Shown here piece by piece: positions 46,633 to 57,959 of a stretch of 64,000 bases of DNA. The notes under the pieces were generated by a model. It was not told the origin of the DNA, did not search any database, and saw only the letters and a program-made list of their open reading frames with translations. Both the position numbers and the translations under genes were made by a program. Where the stretch lies: positions 81,320,643 to 81,384,642 of the forward strand of contig CM049307.1 in the NCBI GenBank assembly GCA_026874595.1. Reading direction: 5' to 3'. Each line of letters starts with the position of its first letter. The stretch's first letter is position 1. This DNA comes from Sipunculus nudus (taxonomy: Eukaryota > Annelida > Sipuncula > Golfingiida > Sipunculidae).

Positions 46633-48069
46633 CACCTCCCGTTGAATCCTAATAAAACAAAGTTAACTGTTGTATGCAATACGTTAGCACATTTAATGCT
46701 GGTTTATGAACGCAAGCCCAAAAAAATTGTGTCTCTGTTCAGAAACTATATATAAATGGTTGCATCACAGGTCAGCTCCGCCTGCTAGAACAAAGGCGGT
46801 CCCTTATACCTACTGTCCTCTGCAAGGTTAAACAAACTGCCCCATCTAACAGTAGTTAAAAATATCAAAGCAAAACCATGCCGGCGATCCAAAATTGTTA
46901 TTAATGGATTGTAAGGTGCATGATACATAAATTTCTGGCATCGGAGATGGCGTAGTATCCCCAGACAATTAAGGCATATCCCCTTTGAAATCCCCCCCCC
47001 CCCCCACCTTCAAAAGCATATACTGACACTTAACAAAGCCAAGGTAGGCCACCATTGACTAGGGTCAAGTTCACAAATGTTTTAATTTGTCGGACGTCTT
47101 AATTGGAGACAATTCGTGTATTAAATTTGAAGAAAATGATACGCAGTTATTTAAATGTTATTGGGTTCCCAAAAATCCTGTGTTTCTTCAGGTTTTACCT
47201 TGAGATCCAAGGTATTTATGCATATGCATAGCGTGAAAGAAATATATCTATTAGTTTTTTTTAATTATAATACTCACAGTCCTGCGAAGTTGCAATGCTT
47301 GGATATTAAATGTGCGAAAAAAGAAAAGGATAATAGGTGGGGCCACGCTTTGCCAGTAAATGACAATTCTATCCAAGATCTTTGGTCAACTTGATTTTTG
47401 GATGAATCTTTGCAAGCTCTCATGAGATATTTAAGAATCCGTGTGATTTTCCACCAAAATGGATCTGATATAGGTCAATGCCTTCTACTAAAGGTCATGA
47501 CCCTATTTTAAATAGACTACGTCCTCTCACCCATATCTACATACATGTCAAGTTTGATAAAGATCCGTGAAATTTTTTTAGTTATCTCACTCACCGGATT
47601 TTTCTGCGGCGGCGGCGGCGGTGGGACCGTGCTAAAACTATTTTATCCCTCACTTTGTTTGGGGATACAATGAATTAAACGATTACAAATTTAATAAAGA
47701 ATTTTTAACGGTTACTTTAAACGTACCGCCCCCAACGGAAAGTAACACATTTAGATCTGGAAGATCCGGGGCCAGGGTGGTCAGATCTTATTAACTATGG
47801 CGCCACCTTACTCGTTTACCTGAAATAGGTTTAATAGGCACGTCTAGTATAAATGTTAAATATCATGGGTCTTGTTTGTTGAGTAAATGTGAGGGACACA
47901 TTCCACAAAGGGCATGGCAACCCCCCTCCATCTTAACCCCAAACAAAAGCCCCCCCCCCCACCCCCTCTTCTACGACAATAAGAGCAGCATCCCCTCTTT
48001 GAATATCATATTTTTCTTCACTACCATAGAAACGGATCGGGGGGAGGGGGCACCATGTCCAGAGCACAC

Positions 48070-48105
<36 letters not shown>

Positions 48106-48247
48106 ATCATGGTTTTTAGGCCATTTTATGCAACCTGCAACTCCCTTCCCCTGTCATTAGTCCTCTTGAGTTGGACCCCTCCTTTTCCTAAACCCTGGAT
48201 CGGCCTCTGCTCCCACTATATATTTATTAAAAATATATTAATTGAAT

Positions 48248-48321
48248 AATATATATATACATGTATATTTATATATACATGTATGTATATATATATGTAT
48301 GTAAATATATATATATATATA

Positions 48322-48384
<63 letters not shown>
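48248..48384. repeat. (TA)n-type microsatellite
   Basis: TA tract with ATGTAT and AATAT interruptions, followed by a GC-rich segment (CCGGCGCCGGGCGGGGG) at about 48398. Confidence 0.9.
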
Positions 48385-48386
<2 letters not shown>

Positions 48387-48698
48387 TTTATAGCCACGCT
48401 GTAGCCGGCGCCGGGCGGGGGTAGTATAGCCGACACGGGCTTCTGCAAAAGATCTTAAATATTGTAAAAAAAACCAGCTACCAGCAATGACACTTTGGTT
48501 ATTTATTACCCCAAACTGCATTAAATTTTTATTTCATTAGTATTTTTACAAAATTGAATCAATCGAGACCCAAAATAATCATTAAAAAATGGTTATAAAA
48601 CATAGAACAACGCAAAGATAAAGCTTACATATTCCGAAACCTAGTGTGCACCTAGTGTAAATACCTGACATTATAACATAATCTGTGCGTGATGAAAT

Positions 48699-48827
48699 GG
48701 GAATATCCCGGAATCCCCTCTGTGATTGACTAATTCCGGAGTAAAGGTCAAAGTGCACATCCGGAAAGTTCCAGTTTAACGGATCTGTCTAAAAGTCGGA
48801 GAATCCGCTTTGAACTAGGGAATCCCC
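48699..48827. promoter_or_regulatory. kB-like sites in a purine/CCGG-rich block
   Basis: GGGAATATCCC (48699-48709), GGAATCCCC (48710-48718) and GGGAATCCCC (48818-48827) lie within 130 bases, with TCCGGAAAG and TCCGGAG phrases between. The first is of the 11-base insect Rel type; the last fits the 10-base consensus exactly. Confidence 0.35.
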
Positions 48828-49131
48828 GGAAAATTTTGAATTTCTAAGAGTTGTTGAAGGATATTTATACAGTTGACTGTCAAAAATAAATATTAATTTC
48901 GCTTGAAAACTTGTGTACCATATTACTTTCAGCATGTTTTTCATCTGTTAAAAGATCGTTGTAAAAAATAATTCTTGCATAATTAAGTATTTCTAAGATC
49001 TAAATAAAAGTTCTCGTCACTCGTGTGTGTATAGTATATCACCCCCCCCCCCCACACACACCGTGACCACCTCCGCTTGCTTCGCAAATGTCCTTGAATT
49101 GAGCCGGCACTCAATTTGTCTAGCTATAACC

Positions 49132-49133
<2 letters not shown>

Positions 49134-49205
<72 letters not shown>
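49134..49205. repeat. (TA)n microsatellite
   Basis: Alternating TA of about 72 bases. It follows a 12-base C run and short CA tract at 49042-49061. Confidence 0.95.
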
Positions 49206-49209
<4 letters not shown>

Positions 49210-49859
49210 TTACAAAACAATTTTTCTCAATTTGAATAATGGTAATCTAAATTTAATTTGAAAATTCAGGAGTACTGTATCAGCTAACATTATTATGATG
49301 ATTCAATAAAGCCATTCAAGCAAGCCATGTTCCTTATTTTCTTATTATTAAATGCATAATTTAAAAGTTATTAAGGCGAATATGTTCAAAAGTTTGCGCT
49401 TTATTCCCATTGATAAAAAAAGTAAGGGGGGGCTGGGGTAATGTTATGTTGTCCTCCACGCTTTCGATAAAATAGAATGTTCTAAAAAAGGATGGCTTAA
49501 ACTGACGGAATCTGAGGAAATCTACATATTCCAAACGGAGATTTACAGATCTGAGAAAAAAAAACTTTTTTTTCTAAATTAAGTTAAAGCAGACACGTTT
49601 TGCGTATTGTATATGTAATTATAAGATTGTCTAGTATCTTATTAATGAATATAAAAGGTGCACGTCAAATGGCTTTTTCTGACCTTTATCATCAAGTCCT
49701 CGAGCTTCCTCTGTTACCTTGTATACAAACTGTATACCTAGGTATACTGACCGGTTATATACACTCGTGAAGTTTTCAATCTGACGCGTGTATTGTCACA
49801 GTAACCTTGCATGTAACCTCTTGCAGACTAGTTTGACCAAACAGAAGAATATTAACATG

Positions 49860-50050
49860 GAAACCCTCTGGACTATATATGTTTCTCAGAACTAACTGGA
49901 CGCTTCGCAGAAAAGTACCGGGCTTCTTATCATTAGGGCACGCGCGCATGCGCACTAAGCATGCTATTCATCGGGCTGACGAAAGGAATTACGTTTGGGC
50001 TTTCTGGAAAGCGCCATATCTGTTCGGCCCGCTACATTTACATATTGCGG
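49860..50050. promoter_or_regulatory. NRF1-type promoter-like block, copy A
   Basis: The perfect NRF1 palindrome GCGCATGCGC (49944-49953) is followed by ACTAAGCATGCTATTCATCG. The surrounding 180 bases resemble the block at 50925-51100, suggesting an old duplication about 1.06 kb apart. No coding exon is attached. Confidence 0.35.
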
Positions 50051-50924
50051 ATTAAGCTTAAAAATAACCCCTTTAATCCGTTACACTCATGCCGTCGTAT
50101 TCTTTTCGTAAGATTTTCTTCCCCTTTTTGTAATAGTATATATTGAGGACCGTCGATGAGAACCGTCGATCGGTTTTATGTAAGCATGGAGATCCATGCA
50201 TGCTTTTTTTTCTATTTCAAAAACATTTAATTTAAACGGGAAATTTTACTCCGGTACTCTGTCAATTTGGCTTTTGAGCGTATATATAGATTAACCAATT
50301 TCTTAATCCTATATGATAATTACTTTATTTAAAAAAAATAAAATAATTCTGCGTAGAAATTGTACATCTAATAAGTAAAGTATCGGGAACGGTTTTTTTT
50401 CAGGTGTCAGATTAAAGTGTTTGCTCATCTGTGTATTAGGCCTTTATTTATGCATTATGTCTTTTATTTATTTTCACTGGGTCTGTAGAGTGCATGGTTT
50501 GTTTCTCGAATGAAATATTTATAGCTTGAATGTTTTCCGTTAATATTAAAATGCCATCATTAATAATCTGATTGAAACCTCCTTCACTGTAAAAAAAATT
50601 AATTCACCCCGCTGTTGATTAACATGTTAAAGACTGACGACGGTTAAATTTACATGAAAGTATTTCTATTTCTTCTAAAATGCCAAGAAACATCGCCACA
50701 TGATATCTTAATAACAAAAGGGCTTGTCCGATTTATTCGCCATCAATTTACATGACGCAGAATTGAAGATCCCTAAAACAATCTGAATAGATTTAAACCT
50801 GTTATATATCGATACTTTCTCTGATTCTCTAGCAATGTTTTTTTATATACAAATATGATAATTAAAATTAATTTTAAAAGTTCAGATATGCATGAATTAT
50901 TTGACATGTCTGACAAAACAAAAG

Positions 50925-51110
50925 AACTAATGGACACCCTCTCATCTTTGTTTCCCAGAATTAATTGTAGAGATTTCTCAGAAAAAGGTACTGTTCAAAC
51001 CACGCATGCGCACTAAAAGCATGTTGCATCGGACTGACGAATTGTTTACCTTTAGACCCTCTGGTAGCCATTGCTATATTTTGCAACGACACTCGATCCC
51101 CCACTTAAAA
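50925..51110. promoter_or_regulatory. NRF1-type promoter-like block, copy B
   Basis: CGCATGCGC (51003-51011) is followed by ACTAAAAGCATGTTGCATCG and CTGACGAA, parallel to copy A. The upstream CTCAGAAAAAGGTAC is also shared with copy A. Confidence 0.35.
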
Positions 51111-52364
51111 AGAGTCCATTCACCGCGGTCTGGTAGATAATGTTAACTTGCGCATGGCATGCAGAAAATAAGAAAAATAGTAAATTCCAAAGGTATAACT
51201 TTATAAAACGCTGAATTTAAGGTCTCTTTTGGCAGAACTAATTTGGTGATGTTGGTGCGCTCTTCTTGGATAAGTTTGTTTTCTTTTACCCGATTATTTT
51301 TTAGCTGCATAATTGATAATTTTTAATATTTTATAACGATTTCATTAATCACAGAACTTTCTTTGCCTATTTTTTCCCTTTTCATAAGATATTAATACAG
51401 AAAATGATACAGATAATGGACTTATTTTAATAATATCGGAAAGTAGCGTTTGTGTTACATAGTATGATATAAACTTTTGAAGTATGATATGCTTCGCCCA
51501 TTGAGAGTAACACTTTTTTCCGAAAGGTGAAATGTTTTCCCGGTATCAAATAGCCTTCATGCATGTTTAACATCGGCTATTAACCGGAATTTAAGTATAT
51601 ACATGAATTAAGAGATATGATAACTGACATATATATTATTCTATCTTGTTGTTGCCCAAAGCAATTCTTCTGACGGTGCCATATGACAAACTCTTTCCTC
51701 GGAATATCCTTTGATTTTCCGGGTCTATCCGGTGCCGCGGTACACCCACACGGTAGTCTGATCATGTGTGCCATATATGAGCCTGGTGGTTTGTCATATA
51801 ACGCAAAGTACTAGACAAGGCACATGAGCAGCAAGTTTACGAAGATTTCAGCACACGAAAAACGCTCTTGCTGGAAACATTGGGCCTGCCGGGGATTTTC
51901 TATGGGAAGCAATGGAGGATTTATTGATTGTCCAGTTTATGGATTAGCTGTACCGTGATCACATTATCCACACATTACAAACAAAGTTGAAAATTTGACG
52001 ATTTTACAACACAGTGCCACACCCCCTCAGAGCTAACATCTCCTCCCCAAGAAAAATCCTAAGGTCGAAGAAAACCTATTATTCTTGTTATATGACTACC
52101 GCCACCCTCAGACTATGCCCCTGACATCTACATATCATGAACTTTATTAATTAGTTTGTATTAATATTTAATATAATTATGTCTGAATATTCAAAATCAT
52201 TATATATAATTATTCAAACTATAATTATTCTTGAATATTCAAAGTAATTATTCTTGACAATTCAAAATAATAAATAAATTATATATGAATATTCATGCAT
52301 AATATAGGCCTTAAATATTCAAAATAATGATATATGAATATTCAAATAAGAATATAGGATATTC

Positions 52365-52399
<35 letters not shown>

Positions 52400-52407
52400 C
52401 TATACAA

Positions 52408-52445
<38 letters not shown>

Positions 52446-52740
52446 GAATATACAATCGTAGATGCATGGGTTTACATATAAAATAACGGAGTGAAATGGA
52501 AAATTTCCTCAATGGATTGTATGCCGATCTAGTGTATAGTCTGTATTAGAACCAGAACAGTTCCAGAGAAAAATAAAAAAACTTCCAGAAAAAATCTCGA
52601 TGGCACCGTTTTTTTTTTTTTTTTAGGAAACCGGAAGGTTTTCAGATGAACCATTTAAGAGGTTTTATGAAGAACGTAAGACAATATCTGGGATAATACG
52701 TCTGCATCTTTTCGCTGTATTATTATTATCAAACAAGCAT
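51110..52740. other. Non-coding DNA, no gene seen
   Basis: AT-rich, with repeated GAATATTCAAA phrases at 52180-52350 and a double (TA)n tract at 52366-52441. The frame 51580-51774 (minus) has no splice or family support. Confidence 0.5.
52366..52441. repeat. (TA)n microsatellite
   Basis: Two TA tracts separated by GACTATACAAATG. Confidence 0.9.
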
Positions 52741-52748
52741 ATACATAC

Positions 52749-53971
52749 AAAAGTAATGTAAATGGTTGACACCTTTTGAAAAAGACTAGCTGTGTGTGGG
52801 TTCTTGTACACAAGCTTTCGGGTGCTCGGCCCCCTTCCTCAGGTGTAAATGGAGCTGTTCCTCAGGTAGCTGTTCCCAGTATGGTTCATTTGGACAGGAT
52901 TATGGCAAAGCTTGTCGGGTCTATTGTTAAGTTGTGTGTGGGTTCTTGTACACAAGCTTTCGGGTGCTCGGCCCCCTTCCTCAGGTGTAAATGGAGCTGT
53001 TCCTCAGGTAGCTGTTCCCAGTATGGTTCATTTGGACAGGATTATGGCAAAGCTTGTCGGGTCTATTGTTAAGTTGTGTCGGTGCTGGCTGAATTAGGGG
53101 ATTGGTGGATTAGTGATCATGATTTCCAGGTAGCAGGTGTCCAGTGAAGTGGTTACTGATCCTTAAAAGCAAGGGAGTGTTCAAAGTTTTCAATTGTTGT
53201 GTTGTGTAATGGTGTAAAAATAAAAAAGTATGTACATAGTCTAAAATAGTTGAGTCCTATGTTTAGTCTTTGTAATGGGTTAGGAATCCATTATCTCTGT
53301 TTAATCCCATATTTAAAACCTTGAGACAACGTGTCAACGGCCATAGACAAACCATTAACTCAAACAACCGCTTTGTGCCAATAGGAAAACATTTCTCTGA
53401 AAACGGACATCAGGCCTCGGACATGAAAATATGTGTTTTAATGGGTAATCTGCCAGATACACACAACAGAAGAATATGGGAACTGAAACTAATAGAACAG
53501 TTCGACTGTATAAATATGGGATTAAACAGAGATAATGGATTCCTAACCCATTACAAAGACTAAACATAGGACTCAACTATTTTAGACTATGTACATACTT
53601 TTTTTATTTTTACACCATTACACAACACAACAATTGAAAACTTTGAACACTCCCTTGCTTTTAAGGATCAGTAACCACTTCACTGGACACCTGCTACCTG
53701 GAAATCATGATCACTAATCCACCAATCCCCTAATTCAGCCAGCACCGACACAACTTAACAATAGACCCGACAAGCTTTGCCATAATCCTGTCCAAATGAA
53801 CCATACTGGGAACAGCTACCTGAGGAACAGCTCCATTTACACCTGAGGAAGGGGGCCGAGCACCCGAAAGCTTGTGTACAAGAACCCACACACAGCTAGT
53901 CTTTTTCAAAAGGTGTCAACCATTTACATTACTTTTGTAAGTAACAGACTAGCACGGCATTTCAAAACTTT
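52749..53971 (+). mobile_element. Penelope-like element, truncated, with inverted arms
   Basis: Two inverted arms (52749-53315 and 53511-53936) surround a core of about 200 bp encoding part of a GIY-YIG endonuclease. The left arm is 567 bp because a 142-bp segment is doubled head-to-tail (52791-52932 and 52933-53074); without that it equals the right arm (426 bp). After the right arm comes a tail of about 35 bp. The whole is bracketed by the 16-bp direct repeat ACAAGCATATACATAC (52733-52748 and 53972-53987), the target site duplication. Penelope elements are known for inverted or direct terminal repeats with a short extra extension, GIY-YIG ends and variable target duplications. The reverse transcriptase part is absent. 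Confidence 0.85.
53321..53563 (+). pseudogene. GIY-YIG endonuclease C-terminal fragment (Penelope type)
   Basis: The frame, open from upstream (KTLRQRVNGHR) through PIGKHFSENGHQASDMK and the RRIWELKLIEQ helix to GLNRDNGF and a stop, matches the second half of the GIY-YIG nuclease of Penelope-like elements. Those usually show a RxxxHR stretch, a VxxHF...GH segment, a conserved Glu and an ending of the GLN type. The GIY and YIG motifs and the whole reverse transcriptase are missing, so it is a 5'-truncated remnant. Its last codons lie inside the right inverted arm. Confidence 0.8.
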
Positions 53972-53987
53972 ACAAGCATATACATAC

Positions 53988-56900
53988 TAAGTAACAATAT
54001 CGACATTAATACAAACGCTCATGTAAACAAGCAATTAGTGTTTATGAAACTAGAAATATAACTTTGGAAATTTTAGTAGCATTCACTAATTATACTCTAT
54101 GGACTTTTCAAAGCTAAGACAGAATATTACTTTATTTGAATCCACTTCTGGTGCAAATTCTGACATTCCACTTATATTCCTAACTTATACACTCCTCACA
54201 ACTATAGTCTGTTACACTAGTAAGTCCCATGGAAACCTAGCGATTTTTCACTTAAACCTAACTATATTATCATACATTAAGACACTAAAGGGGCAGACGG
54301 AGCACCGGCCTAATATGGCCTAAGGCCAAAATAAAAAAAAAGAATGGTTCTCAGGCATTTTATTTTCAGAAATCAATGCCGGCGGGCGCTTTTTTTATTT
54401 TAATTTTTTTGGTATGTTTCGATAAAAATGTCAAATGATAAGGGAAAAGCATGAAAATAACAGTTTTATTTTGCTAAATAAGTAAAAGCACTACAAAACA
54501 AAGGAAATTGTATGGTTTTATCTTCTTGAAAGAACTGTCGGAGCGGCAGCAGCTCAAAATTGGAAAGTTTTTTTTTGCAAATCAAAATAAAAAGTTTTGA
54601 TGCGGGGTTTAAAATTGATGCGGGCGGTGCCTGAGAACAATACCTTGATTTTTTTGGCCTAATAGAGGTGTAAAATTTCATAACAAGAAGCAACATTTAC
54701 ATTTTGCAACAATTGTTTCCTCCAAAATTTTTAGCCAAGCGACATGGTGTCTGTTATGCGGTTGAAAGACTCATTTTCATAGTTACATTTTTTAGAATAT
54801 TTATGACACTAAATAACCAATCAGGAGCTTTAAAGTGTAGTTGTTTGAGCATGTGACCAATGACCTTGACCTTACTTAGCAGGATTGATATGTTGTAAAA
54901 AATTGTCCGTTTACTCAGATATTGATTTGATAACATTATTTTAAAAAATTTCAAGGTATGGCTTTAATTTCATCATAATTAATTAGGCCTTGCCAAATTC
55001 CTACATTGCAGCAAATCATTTTGTATTTGCCAGATTATAAAAATATTGCCAAATTTCAACGGCACCTCACCACGGGACAGACCGTAGGTTAAGGAATTCC
55101 CTGTTGTTAGTCTGTAAACATAAACTACTAGGACCATTAAAAACAATAATTTCGGTTTATTTTCATGTTTTTTTGTTATTTTTTGTTAAATTTTTGGTGT
55201 ATGCGAAACGTGTTGTCAACCGCTAATTACCCAGCTTGAATCTTTCATACAAGAAAAGAGAACTTTGTATTACATTATGTTTCAAAGAGTCTATTTGAAT
55301 CCGGTATTGGTGTAAAGACATTTTCATATTCTCATTACAACCAAAAATCACAAAAAAACTTACAGTTAGGGAAATTCCTTTTGTCAATCTGTAAACACGA
55401 ACGTCTTGGAAAATTAAATAGAATGTTCTTCGTATATTGCATTAATATTTCATAATTTGTTTCTATTTCATTAGAATCCGTTCTTGGTGCAAAGGTACTT
55501 ACCAAAGTTCATGAACTATCCGGGCGTGCATAAACATTCTGTTTTATTGCAGATCATTGATTTGTGAATATAATCTATAGACATGCAAAAAAAAAAAAAA
55601 TATGCCAAGAGATGTACTTAAATGTATGCCACGACTAAATGTACGCTGGATCCTGAATGATAAATCGTGGAATATTCATGTTGGCCATGATAAGGCTGCA
55701 CAAATCCTGCATGGTTGAGAGTGAACGTGGTTAGGGGCGTCAGTACAGGGACGTCGGGGGGGGGGGGGGGGCGGCTACTTTTTAGCAAAGGCGCGTGGTT
55801 GGTCAATGTAATCATTCCCCTTGCATCATCAAAAAATAATATTTATATATTGGAAATGAAATATATTAATAATGAGAAATATACACTTTGGTTCCATTTC
55901 TGAGTTTACTATGAAATATATATCTAAAATATGTATATTTATTATTTATGTGTGTGTTTATAATAAATGTTGCTATTTCTAAGTCTTATGTGTTCACAGG
56001 TGTATTATATGCTTGACATCTTTAAATATATAAAGTTTGAGTCTTTCCGAATGTCTAGTAAAACGTAATGTCATATATATATATATATACATCTTCGGAG
56101 ATGGATGGATAGCAATTAATGGTCAATGAAAATTCCCCATGTTTTTATTAGTGATGTCATTTTTTAATTTAACGGCTATTATGATGGTCTGATCATATCC
56201 CTTAAGACAAGTTACCTCAAGTGCAGTTCAGGTAAAAAATTTCAGAAGAATTTTTTCTCGACACCGCCTTTTCCAGAGGTTATATAAAGAAGACCCTTTG
56301 TATGAGTGTTTCACTATTAGCCCTAAAATTCGATGAATTTTAGAGGAGATAGAGATGAACAGTTCCATCTTTGATAAAGTGGGCGTAAAACCTCTTGACG
56401 TTGAGCACCTACAGAGAGAGAATGGTTCTTGAAAGCACCATATTCATGGATTGTACAATATCAAAGTTTTCTGAAGAACCTTAAGATCGAGGTTCAATCA
56501 AGGAAGCTGACAAGAAGACTCCTGCTTTGAACATAAGAAATTTCACTTCGAATTTGTTTAGCACTTACAGAAAAAGAGTTGTTCTTGAAATGTTCTTTCG
56601 GGGATAATACAAGAAAACGGCTTTCTGGAGAACCATAGTACCAAGGTTCCATCAAGGACGCTGACAAGAAGATCTTGCTATGAGCCTAAAATGGTTCAGA
56701 AAAGCTCCAATTCAAAGACCTTTAGTGTTCCACCTGTGACCATTTTTTCTAGTGTAGTATAAGGTGAAACAAGTAATCTTGGAAATCCCTTTGAATCTTT
56801 CGCCTAATCATCAGCCTGTGCATTACATATGAAACTGTGCTGTCAGTCTTGAAAAAGGCCTATCCAGGTCCTAACCTATAACTTTAAATCAGGATATTGA

Positions 56901-57600
56901 ACTTCACATTACATGAAATTTTAAAAGCGATCATTTCGATCCGATAGACCTGCAATGACAGTCTCAAACTGTACTTACAATAAAGAATATCGCCACAACT
57001 TACAGTTAAGGAAATCCCTGTCAGGAAATCTCATAAGTACTCTTCAGACTGCTAGAAATGAATGTTCTCGGTATACTGGTTGAATCAGTTCCTGGTGCAA
57101 AGGTGTATTAAAAATCATGACCTCACAGAGCATTCCATTTTCCTACAGACAGAGTAAATGTTAACATAAACGAAGACACACCGTCTGGGATACATCATGT
57201 TGCACAGACTTAATGTATATGCAGGGTCTTTTGTCATAAACTGTGAAAATCATGTTGGTTAGAATAAGGCTGTTCACTTCCTGCTTCCATGGGATTGATT
57301 ATACGTGATGGTCTACCATATTCGTGGTATAATATTTTTTTTTCAAAGGGTATATTGAAATACATACACAAATGCTCCCACACATAGATAGACATACACA
57401 TATATAAACCAATATATATATATATATATATATATATAACAGAAACGGATCAAGGGGGGGGTCTGGAGCAACCCTTTTTCTAAGGGCTTCAGACCAATTT
57501 TGCTACCCGGAGCCCCTACCCCCTTTTCCGGACCTGAGAACCTTTACCTAAATCCTTGCTCCGCCCCTGCAAAGACACACCCAACCATGTATACATACAT
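53988..57600. other. Non-coding DNA, no gene seen
   Basis: AT-rich with a G run (55757-55772), short TA tracts (56073-56088 and 57412-57439), and a diverged repeat around 56400-56760 in which a block with GAACC..AAGG.TC.ATCAAGGA.GCTGACAAGAAGA appears twice about 170 bp apart. Confidence 0.5.
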
Positions 57601-57639
57601 ACCTACACACATCTATCTGTCTGCACGCAAAAACTGGAA

Positions 57640-57910
57640 GCCGGGTGCTATGATAAAGCAATGGGTGTGGCTATAGAATCAGGAATAAAATTAAGATTTC
57701 AATCGGCAGTTGTGCGTATTAACAGGTCCTCCGCTTTTATGAAAAGCCTATTGGAAACGTTTAATTCATCACATCAAAACCTCTCGTTAATTGACTTTCG
57801 GATATTCATGAGCATTCTTGTTGGAAGGTTTGACTTATCCGTAACCCTCGCATACCGCCAATGATTCCTGTCACCATGATTTTGGCGAGAGAATGAACGT
57901 TTACTGTACA
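57640..57910. other. Compositionally distinct block, possible conserved element
   Basis: About 270 bases of balanced, non-repetitive sequence between repeats, with homeodomain-type cores (GTTAATTGAC) and open frames on both strands (57556-57864 and 57774-57959). No splice sites or family resemblance, so a non-coding regulatory element is as likely as an exon. Confidence 0.2.
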
Positions 57911-57959
57911 TTAAGGATTTATTTTTTCTGATTCCTGAAAGTCTATGATCAATATACAA

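Larger units (their letters stand above)
45550..48690. other. Non-coding DNA with microsatellites
   Basis: Contains (TA)n at 45913-45974, (CA)n(TA)n at 46539-46632, C runs (46992-47005 and 47951-47960), a GCG repeat (47610-47622) within a mollusc-type dispersed repeat (about 47395-47660), a (CA)n near 48064-48103, and a long TA tract at 48248-48384. No exon is seen. Confidence 0.5.

Noticed and set aside
52776..53072. 98-codon frame with an internal repeat of LSGARPPSSGVNGAVPQ
   Set aside because: It is a translation of the duplicated Penelope terminal-repeat segment, which is non-coding.
57556..57864. 102-codon plus-strand frame
   Set aside because: Starts in a TACA-rich repeat and lacks splice signals; kept only as a compositionally distinct block.
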